A DNA stretch of 64,000 nucleotides, taken from Fragilariopsis cylindrus CCMP1102 (lineage: Eukaryota > Bacillariophyta > Bacillariophyceae > Bacillariales > Bacillariaceae). A program made the translations under genes and the position numbers. The stretch is from contig FMBT01000479.1 of the NCBI GenBank assembly GCA_900095095.1, forward strand, positions 1 to 64,000, read 5' to 3'. Below the pieces are notes generated by a model. The model searched no databases. It was not told the DNA's origin and saw nothing but the letters and a program-made list of their open reading frames with translations. Of this stretch, positions 34,050-45,401 are shown one piece after another. The number at the start of each line of letters is the position of its first letter. The first letter of the stretch is position 1.

Positions 34050-35646
34050 CTATACTAAGTTATGCTTCGATTCGTCCATTAACTTGGGATTATCATACAA
34101 GCCTCGTTGCCTGTCGATACGAATCAACCCATTTCCGACAACCAAATCAAGGTGATCTCTCCGTTCCTTCAACTTCTTCAACTTTCCATTGATGGATGGT
34201 GCGATGTCAACTATTACAGGGTCTGCTAAACCACCCTGATCTACCTGAATGTCACGAAAATGTTTCCAGTGAAGTTGATGAGAGAGTTTGGTGTCGACAT
34301 CCCAATCGTGACCATCACCGTGTAAATATACTACAGGTAAATCTTGCCGATGAGTAATGTTGACAAAGTAATCAGCTACGGACAAGAAAAATGGTCTAGT
34401 CCTTGGAGAACGCAAGGCATGACCGAGAATGATAACACCCCGTATCTCCAATTTTTCAAAATACGATTCTATATTATATGCCACCCATTCTTTGTTCATC
34501 TTCATTCGTGAATTCCAAGAATCTATATCCTCATGATCTAGTGGAGCATTAATCAAATGAATCCCTATAAACAAAATACCTTCCCTATAGAAAACAAATA
34601 GTTCCTGATTTTCCGATGACCGTTCAATGCCTAAAGGTTTATAATCATTTCTATGCCATTTAGTTTCAAGGGTACCAAAATATTGAAGAAAAAAGTTGAA
34701 ACTTTCGGTTCGATTCGGGCAGTCATACCAATCATTGTCTCCGGGTACTGCAATCGTTGGTAGGGGGCTAGGAAAAATAATAGTAATATCCAGTAATATT
34801 TCAAATGAGGAAAACATTATAGGTTACTAGTAGTGTGAGAATAGGCGATCGATCAAAAACGTACATGTTTGGGATAAAAAATCTGATGTGAATACTGTAT
34901 TCAACACACTGTACTGTACAACTCACCCTTTACGAAGCAAGGTAGAGATATTTTTGTAAGAAGATTCTTCACATTGTGTATTCGCAATTTTCTGAATATC
35001 GCCCACATGAACCGTAAATGATAGGTTACGTTCTGGATGTGTCTTTACATATTTCTTCATTTCAGACATTTGAATTCCCAGTCTAGTTTCTTGCCAATCT
35101 CTGTACTGCCATAGTGTGATATGATATGATATGATATGATATGATACGATACAATATGATATGATGTGTATTGGATATGAATAGATAAATAATGAGGAAA
35201 AAATGGTTCAGAACTATTCCAAATGGGAAATTAGCAGTTTTCATGGAACGGAAGGCCTCATTCAGACAGGACTCTCTCACTCGTTCCCTTATTTATTTGT
35301 GTATCAAAAAAAAAATCCTGTAACATACCGGTGTATCACCCATCAAATAAAAGCTAAAAGCATTGAACGTAGTCGTAGTAGCATCTTCTTTCTTCTTCAA
35401 ATTGAAGTCTTTTGTGCCGTCAGGTTGAGGTAAAATCACAGAGCTTTCTAAGCTTATTTTCGTCAATATCGTTCCTCTTGCGTTGGATGTTGTTGATGTC
35501 GTTGTTGTTATTTTTATTATTCGGTGACTATTCAAAATTATAATAACGAAAGAACCGCCTCCAACAAATAATAACACCCATTTCAATATTCTACGTTGAG
35601 AAAAAGATAGGAGATCTGATCTCTCTTTAAGTCGGATATCCACCAT
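34050..35646 (-). CDS. Membrane-anchored metallophosphoesterase-like protein A
   Basis: Three exons: 35646-35329, 35105-34927 and 34767-34050 (introns 223 and 159 nt, GT-AG), 404 residues. A start 18 bp upstream (35664) is also possible. One TM helix lies near residues 16-32 (KWVLLFVGGGSFVIIIL), so most of the protein is probably lumenal or extracellular. The calcineurin-like phosphoesterase order is recognisable with altered residues: FYLMGDTP (D-x-H position), VHVGDIQK, AVPGDNDWYDC (GNHD position), ILGHALRS (GH) and YLHGDGHDWDVD (G-H-x-H position). It is about 40% similar by eye to protein B at 37993-39494 and shares the first splice site (after DTP). Catalysis is uncertain because several metal ligands differ. 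The first intron carries an ATATG microsatellite (35117-35166). Confidence 0.65.
35117..35166. repeat. (ATATG)n microsatellite in an intron
   Basis: Pentamer GATAT repeats, with two interruptions, lie in the first intron of metallophosphoesterase-like gene A. Confidence 0.8.
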
Positions 35647-35664
35647 AATTAAATTTAATATCAA

Positions 35665-36354
35665 AATGCTTGGTATTACCCTACTACTAGTTTTCTGTTG
35701 TTTTGTGTAATCACCTTTGGGATTAATTTCTTGGGCATCACGACAAGAGAGAAATCCGAATTCTAGAAACTCTCACTTGTTGCCATGTCTCAATTTGATC
35801 GATACAGTATGTATGATGATAATACACGCAATTTCTCCGTCTCGTGCTGAGAGACTATTAGTCTAGAAAGTAATGAAGGTGTTTTTTGACAGTTGGGTCA
35901 AAAACTGACAGCTAGCGGTTGATGAGATGATTCTACCAGTATAAGTGGTTTTGTTGAGACGAAAGTAGAATTGGTTCAAAATTAGATTGGGTCAAGAACT
36001 AACAGCTAGTGGTTGATAAGATGATTCTACTAGTATAAGTGGTTTTGTTGAGACGAAAGTAGAATTGGTTCAAAATTAGACCGCCATGGTCAATTGCCTA
36101 TTTATGGATGGAGGGAGTATATTCAATATGATGTTATTATTTTTTTGATAAAACAAAGTGAAAAAAATTTCAATCGCGTGGCTTCACTTTCACGTCTCAA
36201 AATTTTATCGCGCAAAAAAGCGTCTTGGAAAATCTCACAGATTTCTTGGAATTTTCACTTTTCACAACAACACAGCACAACAACGGTATCTGTTATCAGG
36301 TGTATCTTAATCATCGCACATATCATCATTCGCTTTTTTATTGTTTGATATAAA
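35665..36354. other. Divergent intergenic region with a 94-bp tandem duplication
   Basis: 690 bp between divergent genes. Two copies of a 94-bp unit lie at about 35893-36080 (listed separately). Just after, GGATGGAGGGAGTA (36099-36112) resembles a Stowaway right end, but no matching left end was found. Confidence 0.45.
35893..36080. repeat. Tandem duplication of a 94-bp unit
   Basis: The unit begins TTGGGTCAA and ends GTTCAAAATTAGA. Copies at 35893-35986 and 35987-36080 differ at a handful of positions (for example CAAAAACTGACAGCTAGCGG versus CAAGAACTAACAGCTAGTGG). It may be part of a mobile element. Confidence 0.85.
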
Positions 36355-37629
36355 ATGGGCAATCGTTCGTCGACATCGATACAGCAAGCTCCTCCTACTG
36401 GACCGCCAGCGCTACTATCGGCTGCTGTTCGTGGTGACTTGAAAAAGTTTCGAGAGTCTTGGACTAACAATGAGGAAGCCGCTATACATGTGAAAGACGC
36501 GCAAAGAAATAATTGTCTACATGTACTTTTCAGTTGCCGTAGCATTGAAAATGAAAATAATTGTTTGGAAATATTGAACGACATCCATAATTCGCTCTCG
36601 GACTTACAAGTCAAAGAAGCGTATCGAGAGAAAAATACCATAGGTTGTACTCCTCTTTGGATACTAGTTGCGTATGGGAATGTAAAATTATTGAAGAAAG
36701 TACAACAAATATTGTTTGCTGATGAGGATGATAATGACGATGGTGATGGTGGTGATGATGATGGTGATGATCAGAAGAACAAGAAGAACAAGGATGATGA
36801 TTTTTCTACAATGCTATGTATACCCAATAATCAGGGAGATACATCATTTTTAGCAACGTGTTCTCAAGGAAATATTGATATGATTCAATTTTTAAAAGAG
36901 GAGATATTGACGTCCGATCAATTCAATAGAGCATTGACTGAAGCAAACCAAAAAGGAACAACACCATTACAAATAATCGTTGGGAATCATCATATCGAAT
37001 TATTACAGTATGTACTTCAGGAACAAGGTAGTAATTATGTTCTCCATGATCAACTGTTGATGTCTAATACAGCAGGATTGTCACTTTTCCATATATGTTC
37101 TGAACGTAATGCCCATGCAATACTTCAGAAACTTTTTACTTATAGTATTGTTATTCAGAATCAGAAGACGACTACAATAAATAACAATAATGAGGAAGAA
37201 GGAGACTATTATATCGCAGCATTGGAACAAATATTATCATTAAAAGATAAAAATGGTGCTAATGCATTACACGTTGCTGCATTCTGTGGAAATTTTGAGA
37301 CTGTACAACTTTGGATCGATATAATTAGTAGTAATAATAAGAGTGAAGATTCTGATAATGTTACCAATAAATTGAGCAGCCAGAGTCAGAGCAGTAAGAA
37401 ATCTACGATAGTCATTGATATGTTGGACAAATTAGATGGACAAGGAAGGACAGCATATTGGTTAGGAATGGTCCAAGGTCATGATACAATTGGTAAACTA
37501 TTGGCAGAAGAAGGTGTTGATACGGTACATCCTAAAATGGTGAAAGAAGTAACGGAGGCTAAAGAAAAACGATCAAATAAGCAGCAAACTCGAGCTGTCG
37601 ATGGATCCGCATTGCTCAGTAAACAATAA
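36355..37629 (+). CDS. Ankyrin-repeat protein with N-myristoylation motif
   Basis: A 424-residue intronless protein. MGNRSSTS is a good N-myristoylation sequence (Gly2, Ser6), so the protein may be tethered to a membrane. Ankyrin-like repeats are spread along it: GPPALLSAAVRGDLKKFRE (~17-35), TIGCTPLWILVAYGNVKLLK (~94-113), NQGDTSFLATCSQGNIDMIQ, QKGTTPLQIIVGNHHIELLQ and NGANALHVAAFCGNFETVQL (~302-321). The linkers are D/G/K-rich (near 125) and S/N-rich (near 335). The tail is basic. No catalytic domain is present. A scaffold or adaptor role is an inference. It sits between two paralogous metallophosphoesterase-like genes on the other strand. Confidence 0.78.
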   Translation: MGNRSSTSIQQAPPTGPPALLSAAVRGDLKKFRESWTNNEEAAIHVKDAQRNNCLHVLFSCRSIENENNCLEILNDIHNSLSDLQVKEAYREKNTIGCTPLWILVAYGNVKLLKKVQQILFADEDDNDDGDGGDDDGDDQKNKKNKDDDFSTMLCIPNNQGDTSFLATCSQGNIDMIQFLKEEILTSDQFNRALTEANQKGTTPLQIIVGNHHIELLQYVLQEQGSNYVLHDQLLMSNTAGLSLFHICSERNAHAILQKLFTYSIVIQNQKTTTINNNNEEEGDYYIAALEQILSLKDKNGANALHVAAFCGNFETVQLWIDIISSNNKSEDSDNVTNKLSSQSQSSKKSTIVIDMLDKLDGQGRTAYWLGMVQGHDTIGKLLAEEGVDTVHPKMVKEVTEAKEKRSNKQQTRAVDGSALLSKQ

Positions 37630-37992
37630 CGACGGCTAGTAGGATTCACGACGCTTGATATCCGATCTTGCCATCAAAAACAAAAACAAAATGAGTACGA
37701 GATCATTGTACTGCAATCGCGATCACTTTATTCGACGATAAAGTATGTGGTGTTTAAAATCGCAAATTTCAGCTAAGTCCTCTACTAGCTAGCTAATGTT
37801 AGAATGAGCCTAAAAACGTAATTTATTTGCAGTGACTCCCAACATACCATTCGCTTTTACAAAGTACGCAAGGTCGCTTAATTAAATTAAGCGAATGTAT
37901 AATACTGCGTGAAAATAATTAAAATACTTGGTTGAAACATGCAAAATAATAATAATTCTAAATTATGATCATATTAGCAGTAAAATATTACA
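37630..37992. other. Convergent intergenic region with a palindrome
   Basis: 360 bp between two 3' ends, containing the perfect palindrome at 37874-37894. No gene. Confidence 0.5.
37874..37894. repeat. Perfect 10-bp palindrome with 1-bp centre
   Basis: TCGCTTAATT, then A, then AATTAAGCGA. It lies between the convergent ends of the ankyrin gene and metallophosphoesterase-like gene B, about 100 bp past the stop codon of the latter. It may shape transcript ends or be a protein site. Chance is possible in AT-rich DNA, though the 5-bp CG-containing ends make it less likely. Confidence 0.5.
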
Positions 37993-39494
37993 TCAAACAA
38001 TGTCCATAGGATTTTCGTACCGACCTTGTCTTTGGTCGAGACGAAATAGGCCTTTTCCAAACGTAGTTATAATACCATCGCCTTTATCCCTTTGAAACCC
38101 CTGGACAGTACCTTTTCGTTGTGCTGCTACGTCAAAAATAACTGGATCAGCAAAGCCAGATTGTTCAATTTGGACATCGTAAAAATAATCCCAATTAACG
38201 TCGTCAGGGAACGTTCGATCCACTACATGCGTGAGACCATCACCGTGTAGGTACATTACAGGGACCTCACGAGTAGCAATGTTAGTAAAGTATTTTGCCA
38301 TGTTTTTAAAGAACGGACGGTTGCGTTCTGATCGTCCAGCGTGTCCCATTATGAAAACGCCTCTAATTACACGCTTTGCAAAGTTCGTTTCAACAGATTC
38401 GGCTAACCATTCCATACTCGATTTCATTCGTTTGTCTCTTGACGTTTTTGATTCTGTATTGAGTGGTGCGGCGATCATGTGAACTCCTATGAAAAGAATA
38501 CCCTCGACGTAAAAGTTAAATAATTCTGGATTGTCCTCCGATCGTTGTATGTCTAAATTTACATAATGTTCAGAATGCCACTTCGAGACGAAATTCGGAC
38601 CAAAATTGTTCATAAAGTAACCAAAGGCTTCCTCACGTCGGGGACAATTGTACCAATCATTGTTCCCGGGAACAACAAACGTTGGACGTGGCCCTTTGGT
38701 AATAATGTAACTAACTCGTTCATATGCTGACTCGGCGCAGAGTGAATTCGAAACTTTTTGTGTATCTCCTAGGTGAAGGCCCAAACTAATATTACGTTGA
38801 GGATTATTTTTGCTATAATCTCTCAGATCTGCCATTTGAGATCGGAGTCTTTTTTCTTGCCAATCAGTATACTGTAATTTTGAAAGTGATCCACCAAGAA
38901 CGAGAGAGAAAAGAAAAAACTTAATGAGGAAGATATTTTATTTTGGACAAATCTCTAAACCGAAACGAAACTTTAAAATGGGAGGGGGGAAATTATATAA
39001 TATGAAAGAGATAGCATAATTCTCATATGTATATTTTTTATCCTTACCGGTGTATCTGTCATGACGTAAAAACTGAATCCGTTGAAATCCGAAGAATTGT
39101 TTCCTGCTTTCGTTATATAATCCATTAACCCGTCACTTGGTTTGGGAAGTATACTATTTTCCAATTTAGCCAAAAGAGCGGCATCTGTAGTTTTCGATTT
39201 CGACTTTGATTTAGTCCGAGAGGTATGTATCGATCCTCCGTACATGCTAGATCCATAATTGGCGCTCACAACATGTTGTTCAGCACCGGCACTATCATGG
39301 ATTTCAAGACTGTCATTGTGTTCGCTTTCTGCGATCTTCGACTGGACGAAATTTTTTTGGTTTTCATACGTCCGAACGGCATTCAAACATACTAGGATGA
39401 ACAGAGCATAAATCGCAATAAGCCATGCGGGTTTCCTTGCTGTCGACGTCGACAAAATTGAACGTGATATAGCAGTACTGGATATTTCTACCAT
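37993..39494 (-). CDS. Membrane-anchored metallophosphoesterase-like protein B
   Basis: Two exons, 39494-39048 and 38871-37993 (intron 176 nt), 441 residues. A TM helix lies near 23-41 (AWLIAIYALFILVCLNAV), followed by an S/T/K-rich stem. The phosphoesterase-like order is FYVMTDTP, LHLGDTQK, VVPGNNDWYNC, IMGHAGRSERNRPFF, YLHGDGLTHVVD, matching paralogue A motif for motif. The first conserved Asp site has T-D-T-P instead of D-x-H, and GNHD is GNND, so the metal centre is not textbook. Unlike A, its second and third coding blocks are fused, so one intron was gained or lost after the duplication. Target and reaction are unknown. Confidence 0.68.
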
Positions 39495-40175
39495 GTTTTG
39501 CCTTGCCTTGCCTTGCTTGCTTTTTTATCCCTTTATTTCTGTGCCCTGCGGATGTGATATCTTATATGATTTCCTTCTGGATGTGATAGAAGGTAGGTGG
39601 ATCCACGATATACTCTGGCTAGCTAGCTCTATGCCTTATTGCTTGTAATAATAAGGAACAAGATCTCCAATAAAGTTTTCGCCATGGTCGTTTTGTCGTC
39701 GTGAGCTAAGCGTGAAACTTTGTTCTTATTAGCGTTCACACACACGTGACACGGGAATAAATAAATAAATTTAAATAATACTAGTACTTCTGATAACACC
39801 GTACGACTAATTTTCTAATTTTGTCGCGCCATCCGTCGGAAAGTATTGGGGGAAGGTGTGTTAATTTTCGAATTTGGGGGGAGACGATTTCAAATTTCAG
39901 ATAACTGACTCACTCCACAAATTTCGACATTTCGTAGAAAATGAATTACGCATTTCATGATGATGATGTGATACAATGATGTACTTCGTAGTGAGGTTTA
40001 GTGAGAGTATTTTTTATGAACAACGACTACGAAAACCTCTAAGTCATCGATAGGAATATCTCAGGACCAGAGCTAAATCGACGAGGATTGAAGAAAGCAA
40101 TATTATACATATACAGTAGTAACGAACATAGTTGTACCCCATAGCTTTCATAATTTGATATACACCGTTACAATA
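39495..40175. promoter_or_regulatory. Divergent intergenic region, metallophosphoesterase B / methyltransferase
   Basis: 680 bp between divergent start codons. A short CTTGC repeat lies at 39496-39519. No other element is recognised. Confidence 0.35.
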
Positions 40176-41375
40176 ATGAAGTGCATTACGTTCCCATCAC
40201 TCTCAATTCTTTCAGTATTGATCTGTCTTGTTTTTCTTGAAGGACGGTCAGTATGTTCCTTTATTGGTAACACGGGTTCTACAACTTCATCTTCTCTAAG
40301 ATCGACGATGGCAGACTATGATTTAATGAAGAAAGAAGAATTGATGAAACAAAAAAAGAAATTATTGTCGTTGCTTGGTCCAAAAACATACAAAGATCCT
40401 GTTTTGGCAGATCCGATCACAAAAGAAGGAATCCAAATCACCTCAAATGGTGGTACGTCATATAAAATACAATCCCCAACTGCTACGTATAAAGGAAGTG
40501 CTGAAACGTATTTGGATCTGCTGGAACCTGTTCCGGAAAGTACTTCTTCCGATAACGATGCCTCATCATCGTCGTCATCACCCTTGTTGAAGGCCGTAAT
40601 GCGTCAGGCTGTTCCATTTATTCCACCAAATCTTCGTGGACAATTTTCGTCACTTATGAGTGTGGATGGAGAAGAAGGAGGAGAAGATGAATATGTTCCT
40701 ATGAGAGATTTGTTTACAAACCCAACAGTGTCATTTGCATATGAACGAGGATGGCGACAGCAATTTGCGACTGCTGGGTTTCCTGGTCCAGATACAGAGG
40801 CTGAGATGGCTATGGATTACTTTGCTCCTGTCGTTGCAATGGCAAGTCCACAAACATCTGTTGTAGTTGATATGTCGTGTGCTACAGGATTATTTACTCG
40901 TAGATTAGCAACTTCAGGAAAGTACGGACGAGTTTTGGGTTGTGATTATTCACCATCAATGTTAACAGAAGCAAGACGAAGGATCAATGCTGACCCCAAG
41001 CTCTCGAATAATAACTCGTTAGATCTAGTTCGTCTTGACGTAGGACAGATTCCAATGAGGACAGATTCCGTGGATGCATTGCATGCCGGTGCTGCTATGC
41101 ATTGTTGGCCTGATCTAAATGCAGCCATGTCCGAAATTCATCGTACACTCAAGCCGGGTGGAAGATACTTCGCTACGACGTTTCTATCGACATTTTTTAA
41201 AAATGTAGCAGCAATGGATGGTCAAGCTGGAATGACTCCTTCACAACAGGCATTTCAATATTTTGATTCAGTTGATACACTACGAGATTTATTGATTAGT
41301 GGTGGATTCGATGAGGACAAGATACTGATAGAAGTTTTGGGTTCTGCTTGTGTAGTTATCAGAGCCGAAAAGTAG
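40176..41375 (+). CDS. Plastid-targeted SAM-dependent methyltransferase (UbiE/plastoglobule-type)
   Basis: A 399-residue intronless protein. The start at 40176 gives a signal peptide (MKCITFPSLSILSVLICLVF) ending near VCSFIGN, a diatom plastid-type junction. The frame is also open from 40155. The class I methyltransferase fold begins near residue 200: YERGWRQQFATAGFPGPDTE, then motif I VVDMSCATGLFTRRL, the acidic end of strand 2 VLGCDYSPSML, then LVRLDVGQIPMRTDSVDALH and LKPGGRYFATTF. Family relatives in plants are plastoglobule methyltransferases with no settled substrate; quinone or pigment methylation is plausible. The N-terminal block (LADPITKEGIQ) resembles a Trm112-like zinc ribbon that has lost its cysteines. 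Confidence 0.82.
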   Translation: MKCITFPSLSILSVLICLVFLEGRSVCSFIGNTGSTTSSSLRSTMADYDLMKKEELMKQKKKLLSLLGPKTYKDPVLADPITKEGIQITSNGGTSYKIQSPTATYKGSAETYLDLLEPVPESTSSDNDASSSSSSPLLKAVMRQAVPFIPPNLRGQFSSLMSVDGEEGGEDEYVPMRDLFTNPTVSFAYERGWRQQFATAGFPGPDTEAEMAMDYFAPVVAMASPQTSVVVDMSCATGLFTRRLATSGKYGRVLGCDYSPSMLTEARRRINADPKLSNNNSLDLVRLDVGQIPMRTDSVDALHAGAAMHCWPDLNAAMSEIHRTLKPGGRYFATTFLSTFFKNVAAMDGQAGMTPSQQAFQYFDSVDTLRDLLISGGFDEDKILIEVLGSACVVIRAEK

Positions 41376-41848
41376 CACTAGTACGTGTAGTTGTAACGAA
41401 TTCGATTCATTATATAAAAGGGATTATACAATATTTTTTTATAATCAGTTTTACTATTTTAATACAAACTTTCGCACATATTCACTATATCACGATCATT
41501 ATCTATCGTAGGAACATCATAATGACGTTACTATTACTATTGTCAAGCTATTTCGTATCACTTTTTCAAAAAACTGTAATTTATCACTATTCTAGATTTA
41601 TTTTACGTGGATCAGTTTATATATTATTATTTATTTATTTACTTATTTTTTTCTTTTGGGGGGGGGGGGGGGGGGGTATCTTCAATTCAGTCAGTGGACA
41701 AAGGGAAAATCCGCACACCCACACACGTACACATAACACACCATATATATATATAAATAGTATTGTTAATTCATTAGACAACAACACCTCTATAATGGCT
41801 CACACTAACAGTCACTTCATGCCTCGTCGTAATTGTTCGAAGATGAAA
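41376..41848. other. Convergent intergenic region with a 19-base G run
   Basis: 473 bp between two 3' ends. Nineteen consecutive Gs lie at 41658-41676, in otherwise AT-rich DNA, and a short (CACA)/(TA) repeat at about 41715-41757. No gene. Confidence 0.55.
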
Positions 41849-42978
41849 TTATTTATTGCCACCAGTCAAAAACGCTGTTCCGACGGAATGACGTAGGGAT
41901 GCGACCGTGGATGGATCATGCTCAACGATCAACGAGTTGGCTCCCACAGATGCAAGAGTATCAAAATATTGAGTCAATAACAAGATATCCATAACATCCT
42001 TGGGTGTGGCTCCTTCCACTTCACTGGAAAAGCTTCCAACAGATTCTTGTAAACCATGTACAATAGCCTTTCTTTGACGAGCGACACCCAAACCACTTAG
42101 GTATCGAGCTTCTGCCTCAGCTTCTGCTGCCTTTACCTGTTTGACCTTATCGGCTTCAGCCTTGTGACTAGCAGCTACATGAGGTGGAAAAATAAAACAA
42201 AGAAAATAGAAAAATGGAGACAAATAAATTAGTGTACCGTATTTTCCAAAACACGATTCACATTTTTTTTTTTAAATTAAAGATAATAAATAACGTGACG
42301 ATGATTGTATGTATAAAGTTTACATACCTTCTTTCAAACGTCTACTGGCATTAATTTCATTCATACTGGCCTTAACACGATTGTCCGGTGCTAGATCAGT
42401 TACCAAAGTTTTCTTAATCTCGTACCCATAATCCTTCATAACATCTCTTAGTTGAGTTAAGACGGCGCTTCCGACCTCATCTTTCGATACGAATGCATCA
42501 TCGAGGTCCATTCTTGGTACAGTTGAACGGACAACATCGAAGACTTGAAAAAGGAAAACAAAAATTTAATTGATTCAAGAAATAGAATAAAATTAGTCAA
42601 GGGAAAAAAGAATGAAAGAAAGAAGAAATAGAAGATAATAATAATTCAAAAAAGAATGAATTCTCTCGTTTTCTTACCATACGATTGAATTTGATTTCGA
42701 GGATCAGTCAATCTGTAGTATGCATCATATGCACCATCCACCAACACACGGTATTGGACAGCAACACCTACTTGAACAAAAACATTGTCCTTAGTTTTGG
42801 TTTCGCAAACAACATCCAACTGTTGGATACGGAGCGACATTCGTCCTACAACATTACTGAGTGGATAAAAAATACAATGAAGGCCCGGATCAAGTAATTG
42901 TTTAAATTGGCCTAAATCTTCAACTACCCCCACCTCCTGGGTGCGGACGCAAACGAGACAGCAACAAGCATCGGACAT
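41849..42978 (-). CDS. SPFH/band-7 protein, hypersensitive-induced-response (HIR) type
   Basis: HIR proteins are stomatin/prohibitin relatives that oligomerise in plasma-membrane microdomains. Three exons: 42978-42678, 42543-42328 and 42174-41849, all GT-AG, 280 residues. There is no signal peptide. The N-terminus carries a cysteine cluster (CCCLVCVRT), a likely S-acylation site that would anchor the protein. The SPFH domain reads GLHCIFYPLSNVVGRMSLRI, QQLDVVCETKTKDNVFVQV, then RSTVPRMDLDDAFVSKDEVG and YGYEIKKTLVTDLAPDNRVK. After it comes a coiled coil (SHKAEADKVKQVKAAEAEAE) and LLLTQYFDTLASVGANS. It could be a substrate of a DHHC enzyme such as the one at 9.9-11.2 kb, but this is speculation. 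Confidence 0.92.
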
Positions 42979-45401
42979 TTTTTTGTTAAATTAATTAATT
43001 GATATAAGTTTATTGTGAGTGAGTGTGATGATCAAATGGGCTTTTGGATCGTGTTTCGCTGTTTAGCTACTCTTCTGTGTCGTTGTTGATTGATTTGATT
43101 GCAATTAAAAAACGGGATTACGTGGTGTGTTGTACGGTGCTAGTAGGAGTACAGCAGTGAATGGCGCGATGAAAATCTTTCTCTGGAAATTTTCCATAAT
43201 AACAAGCGAACTCAATAAGAATGGGAAGATTAGGACTAAATCATGCTTAGCAAAACACTCAAATACCCTCCAACATCATATATAATATTTTCTCTCTACT
43301 CTATCAATGATGTATATCTTACTTATCAGATTCAGCTAAGTTGACCCACCTCCTAGGGTAGTAGGTCCTGGCTGGGCAGCAGGCATAAAATAACATAAAA
43401 GTGGGCCTCATAGCTAAGAATGAAAAAGATTGGTAGTGTGTTGAAGGTCTCATGACAATGTTATATGGTGGGAGGACCATATGCTGTATTTATAACACAA
43501 GAAGTATAAAACAAAAGGTAAGTAGGCAGGGTCACTGAACAGTCTATAATTAGCTCACTTGCACTACTTTATACATCATGCATAATTTGACTCCATGTTT
43601 TGTGCTGTGTTAAACTGAGCTGTGCATTACTGATATGATCCTGGAATCACTAGCAAGCGGGACTAACAGTAATACTATTACCCCATTACTAGCCAGCACA
43701 ATAAAGACTACAGCTCAGTACAACAGTTGAAACTAGGCGAGCCATACCCAGTCACATATCATTTGCTTGGTAAGGAAGATTGCCTACCCATTGAATAGAC
43801 AAGTGTAATGGGAGTAGCCCCAGGTAGACGCTAGGATAGATAGCTCATAATAACTTTAGACATTAGCTTAATATCAAGGAACATTATACCGTAGCTTAAC
43901 AGTCTAAAGTTATATTGTTGACAAGCAACAAGGAGACACTAAACAAGATAAAAAAATACCGTAAGTTCACAACATACCGTAGAAGAAAAAGAGAAAAGAA
44001 TAACAGACAGTAGTATATCAAATCGAATACAGCAACAACAGAAAGGATCATGTTAAAAGAAATAGGAGAAGAAATTGACTTAACCGGCATTACCCGTAAC
44101 AACAGTTCACCAACTCTGATTATTAGTACTACTAAAGCCAGGAGAGAAATCAGCCGGCAGTTACAGACAAGGGTATGTGCTGATCCACACACATATGACC
44201 ATGGTCGCTCCTACATTGTATGGAATGACAGTGACTGGTTAAGAAAGAGGCAGGTCACAGATGAGATCATTCCACCAACCAACCCAGGAGCATATAGAGG
44301 AACAACACACAATGCGCTAGAAATCCATAGGGGGGCGCAACTAGCATGGAAAAGATATAAGCTAGCCCAGGCAGCGACAAAGAAAATGATCATGCATGCA
44401 TTTAAAGACTACCACTTCCTAGAATTGTAGGATGACAATGGAGACATTGTAGGATACATAGCAATTGAACTCGAACATCTAATGGACCAATATGCCCAGC
44501 CGGAAGATGTGGCGGATCAGGTGACAGCACTACACAAGCTACTTGAACAAGACTTCAATCCGAATGAATGAAGATCCCCAAGTGTACTACAAGGCAGCAC
44601 AAGATGCAAAGAACACCCTTGGACTCAACCAGTAATTATACCATAGCTTAACAATCACTTCCAAGCACAAACTTGTACCATACAGGCAACTTCTGTGTGG
44701 ATGTTGGTTTCTGTGTTACAATTGAGATCTTTGTACAGTCAAGCCTTGGATTGATAATAAGATCCCACATAAAAATAAATGTGCACTAATGTGATGCGCA
44801 TGTGACATTGGAAAGACTAGACTTCTCCATAGGATTTCAGCACATCATGTCATTGTTATCTTACTCTGAATCTTGCACAACCATACCATATCAGCCCTTT
44901 TTAGCTCTTGTTGAACACATCAGTATTAGTAACTAGGAGGAAATATACCATAATACTGTAGTAGGCATGACACTGTAACCCAACACAGCAAATAAATTGG
45001 TTAAAGGTACAGATAATGTTGCTGATGATAGTATACACATTAGTTGACTTGCAAAGTTAGGTAGAAATACATGGATGTTGAGAGGTGGTCAATAACAACA
45101 GTATCAACACACCATAGCTATCCATCTTCTTGGTGCACATTTAATTTAGTAAAAAATAGATCCAGCAAGTTAAAGACTGGTCTTATTCCAATTGGATGGA
45201 TTATGCCAAGATTAACAAAAGATAGTTGTAGGATCATGAAAAAAACAAACTTTCCTATTGACAGATTGGTTTATAAATAGAGTATAGAATAATATTAAAA
45301 AACAAGACAGTAGTAAACTTATCATTATTGTTTAAACATATATATATTTGCTTTCTATCCTGAATCTCTAGTTTCTTGATTCAGTTATTCAATCTCTTCA
45401 A
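42979..45401. other. 2.4-kb gene-poor region with a retroelement fossil
   Basis: No host gene is supported. A gag-like fossil occupies about 44050-44640. The rest is AT-rich with no recognisable repeats at its edges. Confidence 0.5.
44050..44640 (+). mobile_element. Gag-like fossil of a diatom LTR retrotransposon (probably Ty1/copia, CoDi-like)
   Basis: The translation resembles the N-terminal gag-like part of diatom copia-type polyproteins. No protease, integrase, reverse transcriptase or LTR was recognised nearby, so only this part remains. The copy is broken, with about two breaks visible, and it looks moderately old. The family assignment rests on my recollection of the block and is not checked. 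Confidence 0.5.

Noticed and set aside
34740-34930. Suspected missing base at the second junction of metallophosphoesterase-like gene A
   Set aside because: The donor is GG|GTGAGT, not G|GTGAGT. With two exon Gs the frame continues as KGPLPTIAVPG, matching the paralogue.
36099-36112. GGATGGAGGGAGTA as the right end of a third Stowaway element
   Set aside because: No left end or inverted partner was found upstream within 400 bp, so it was kept only as a note.
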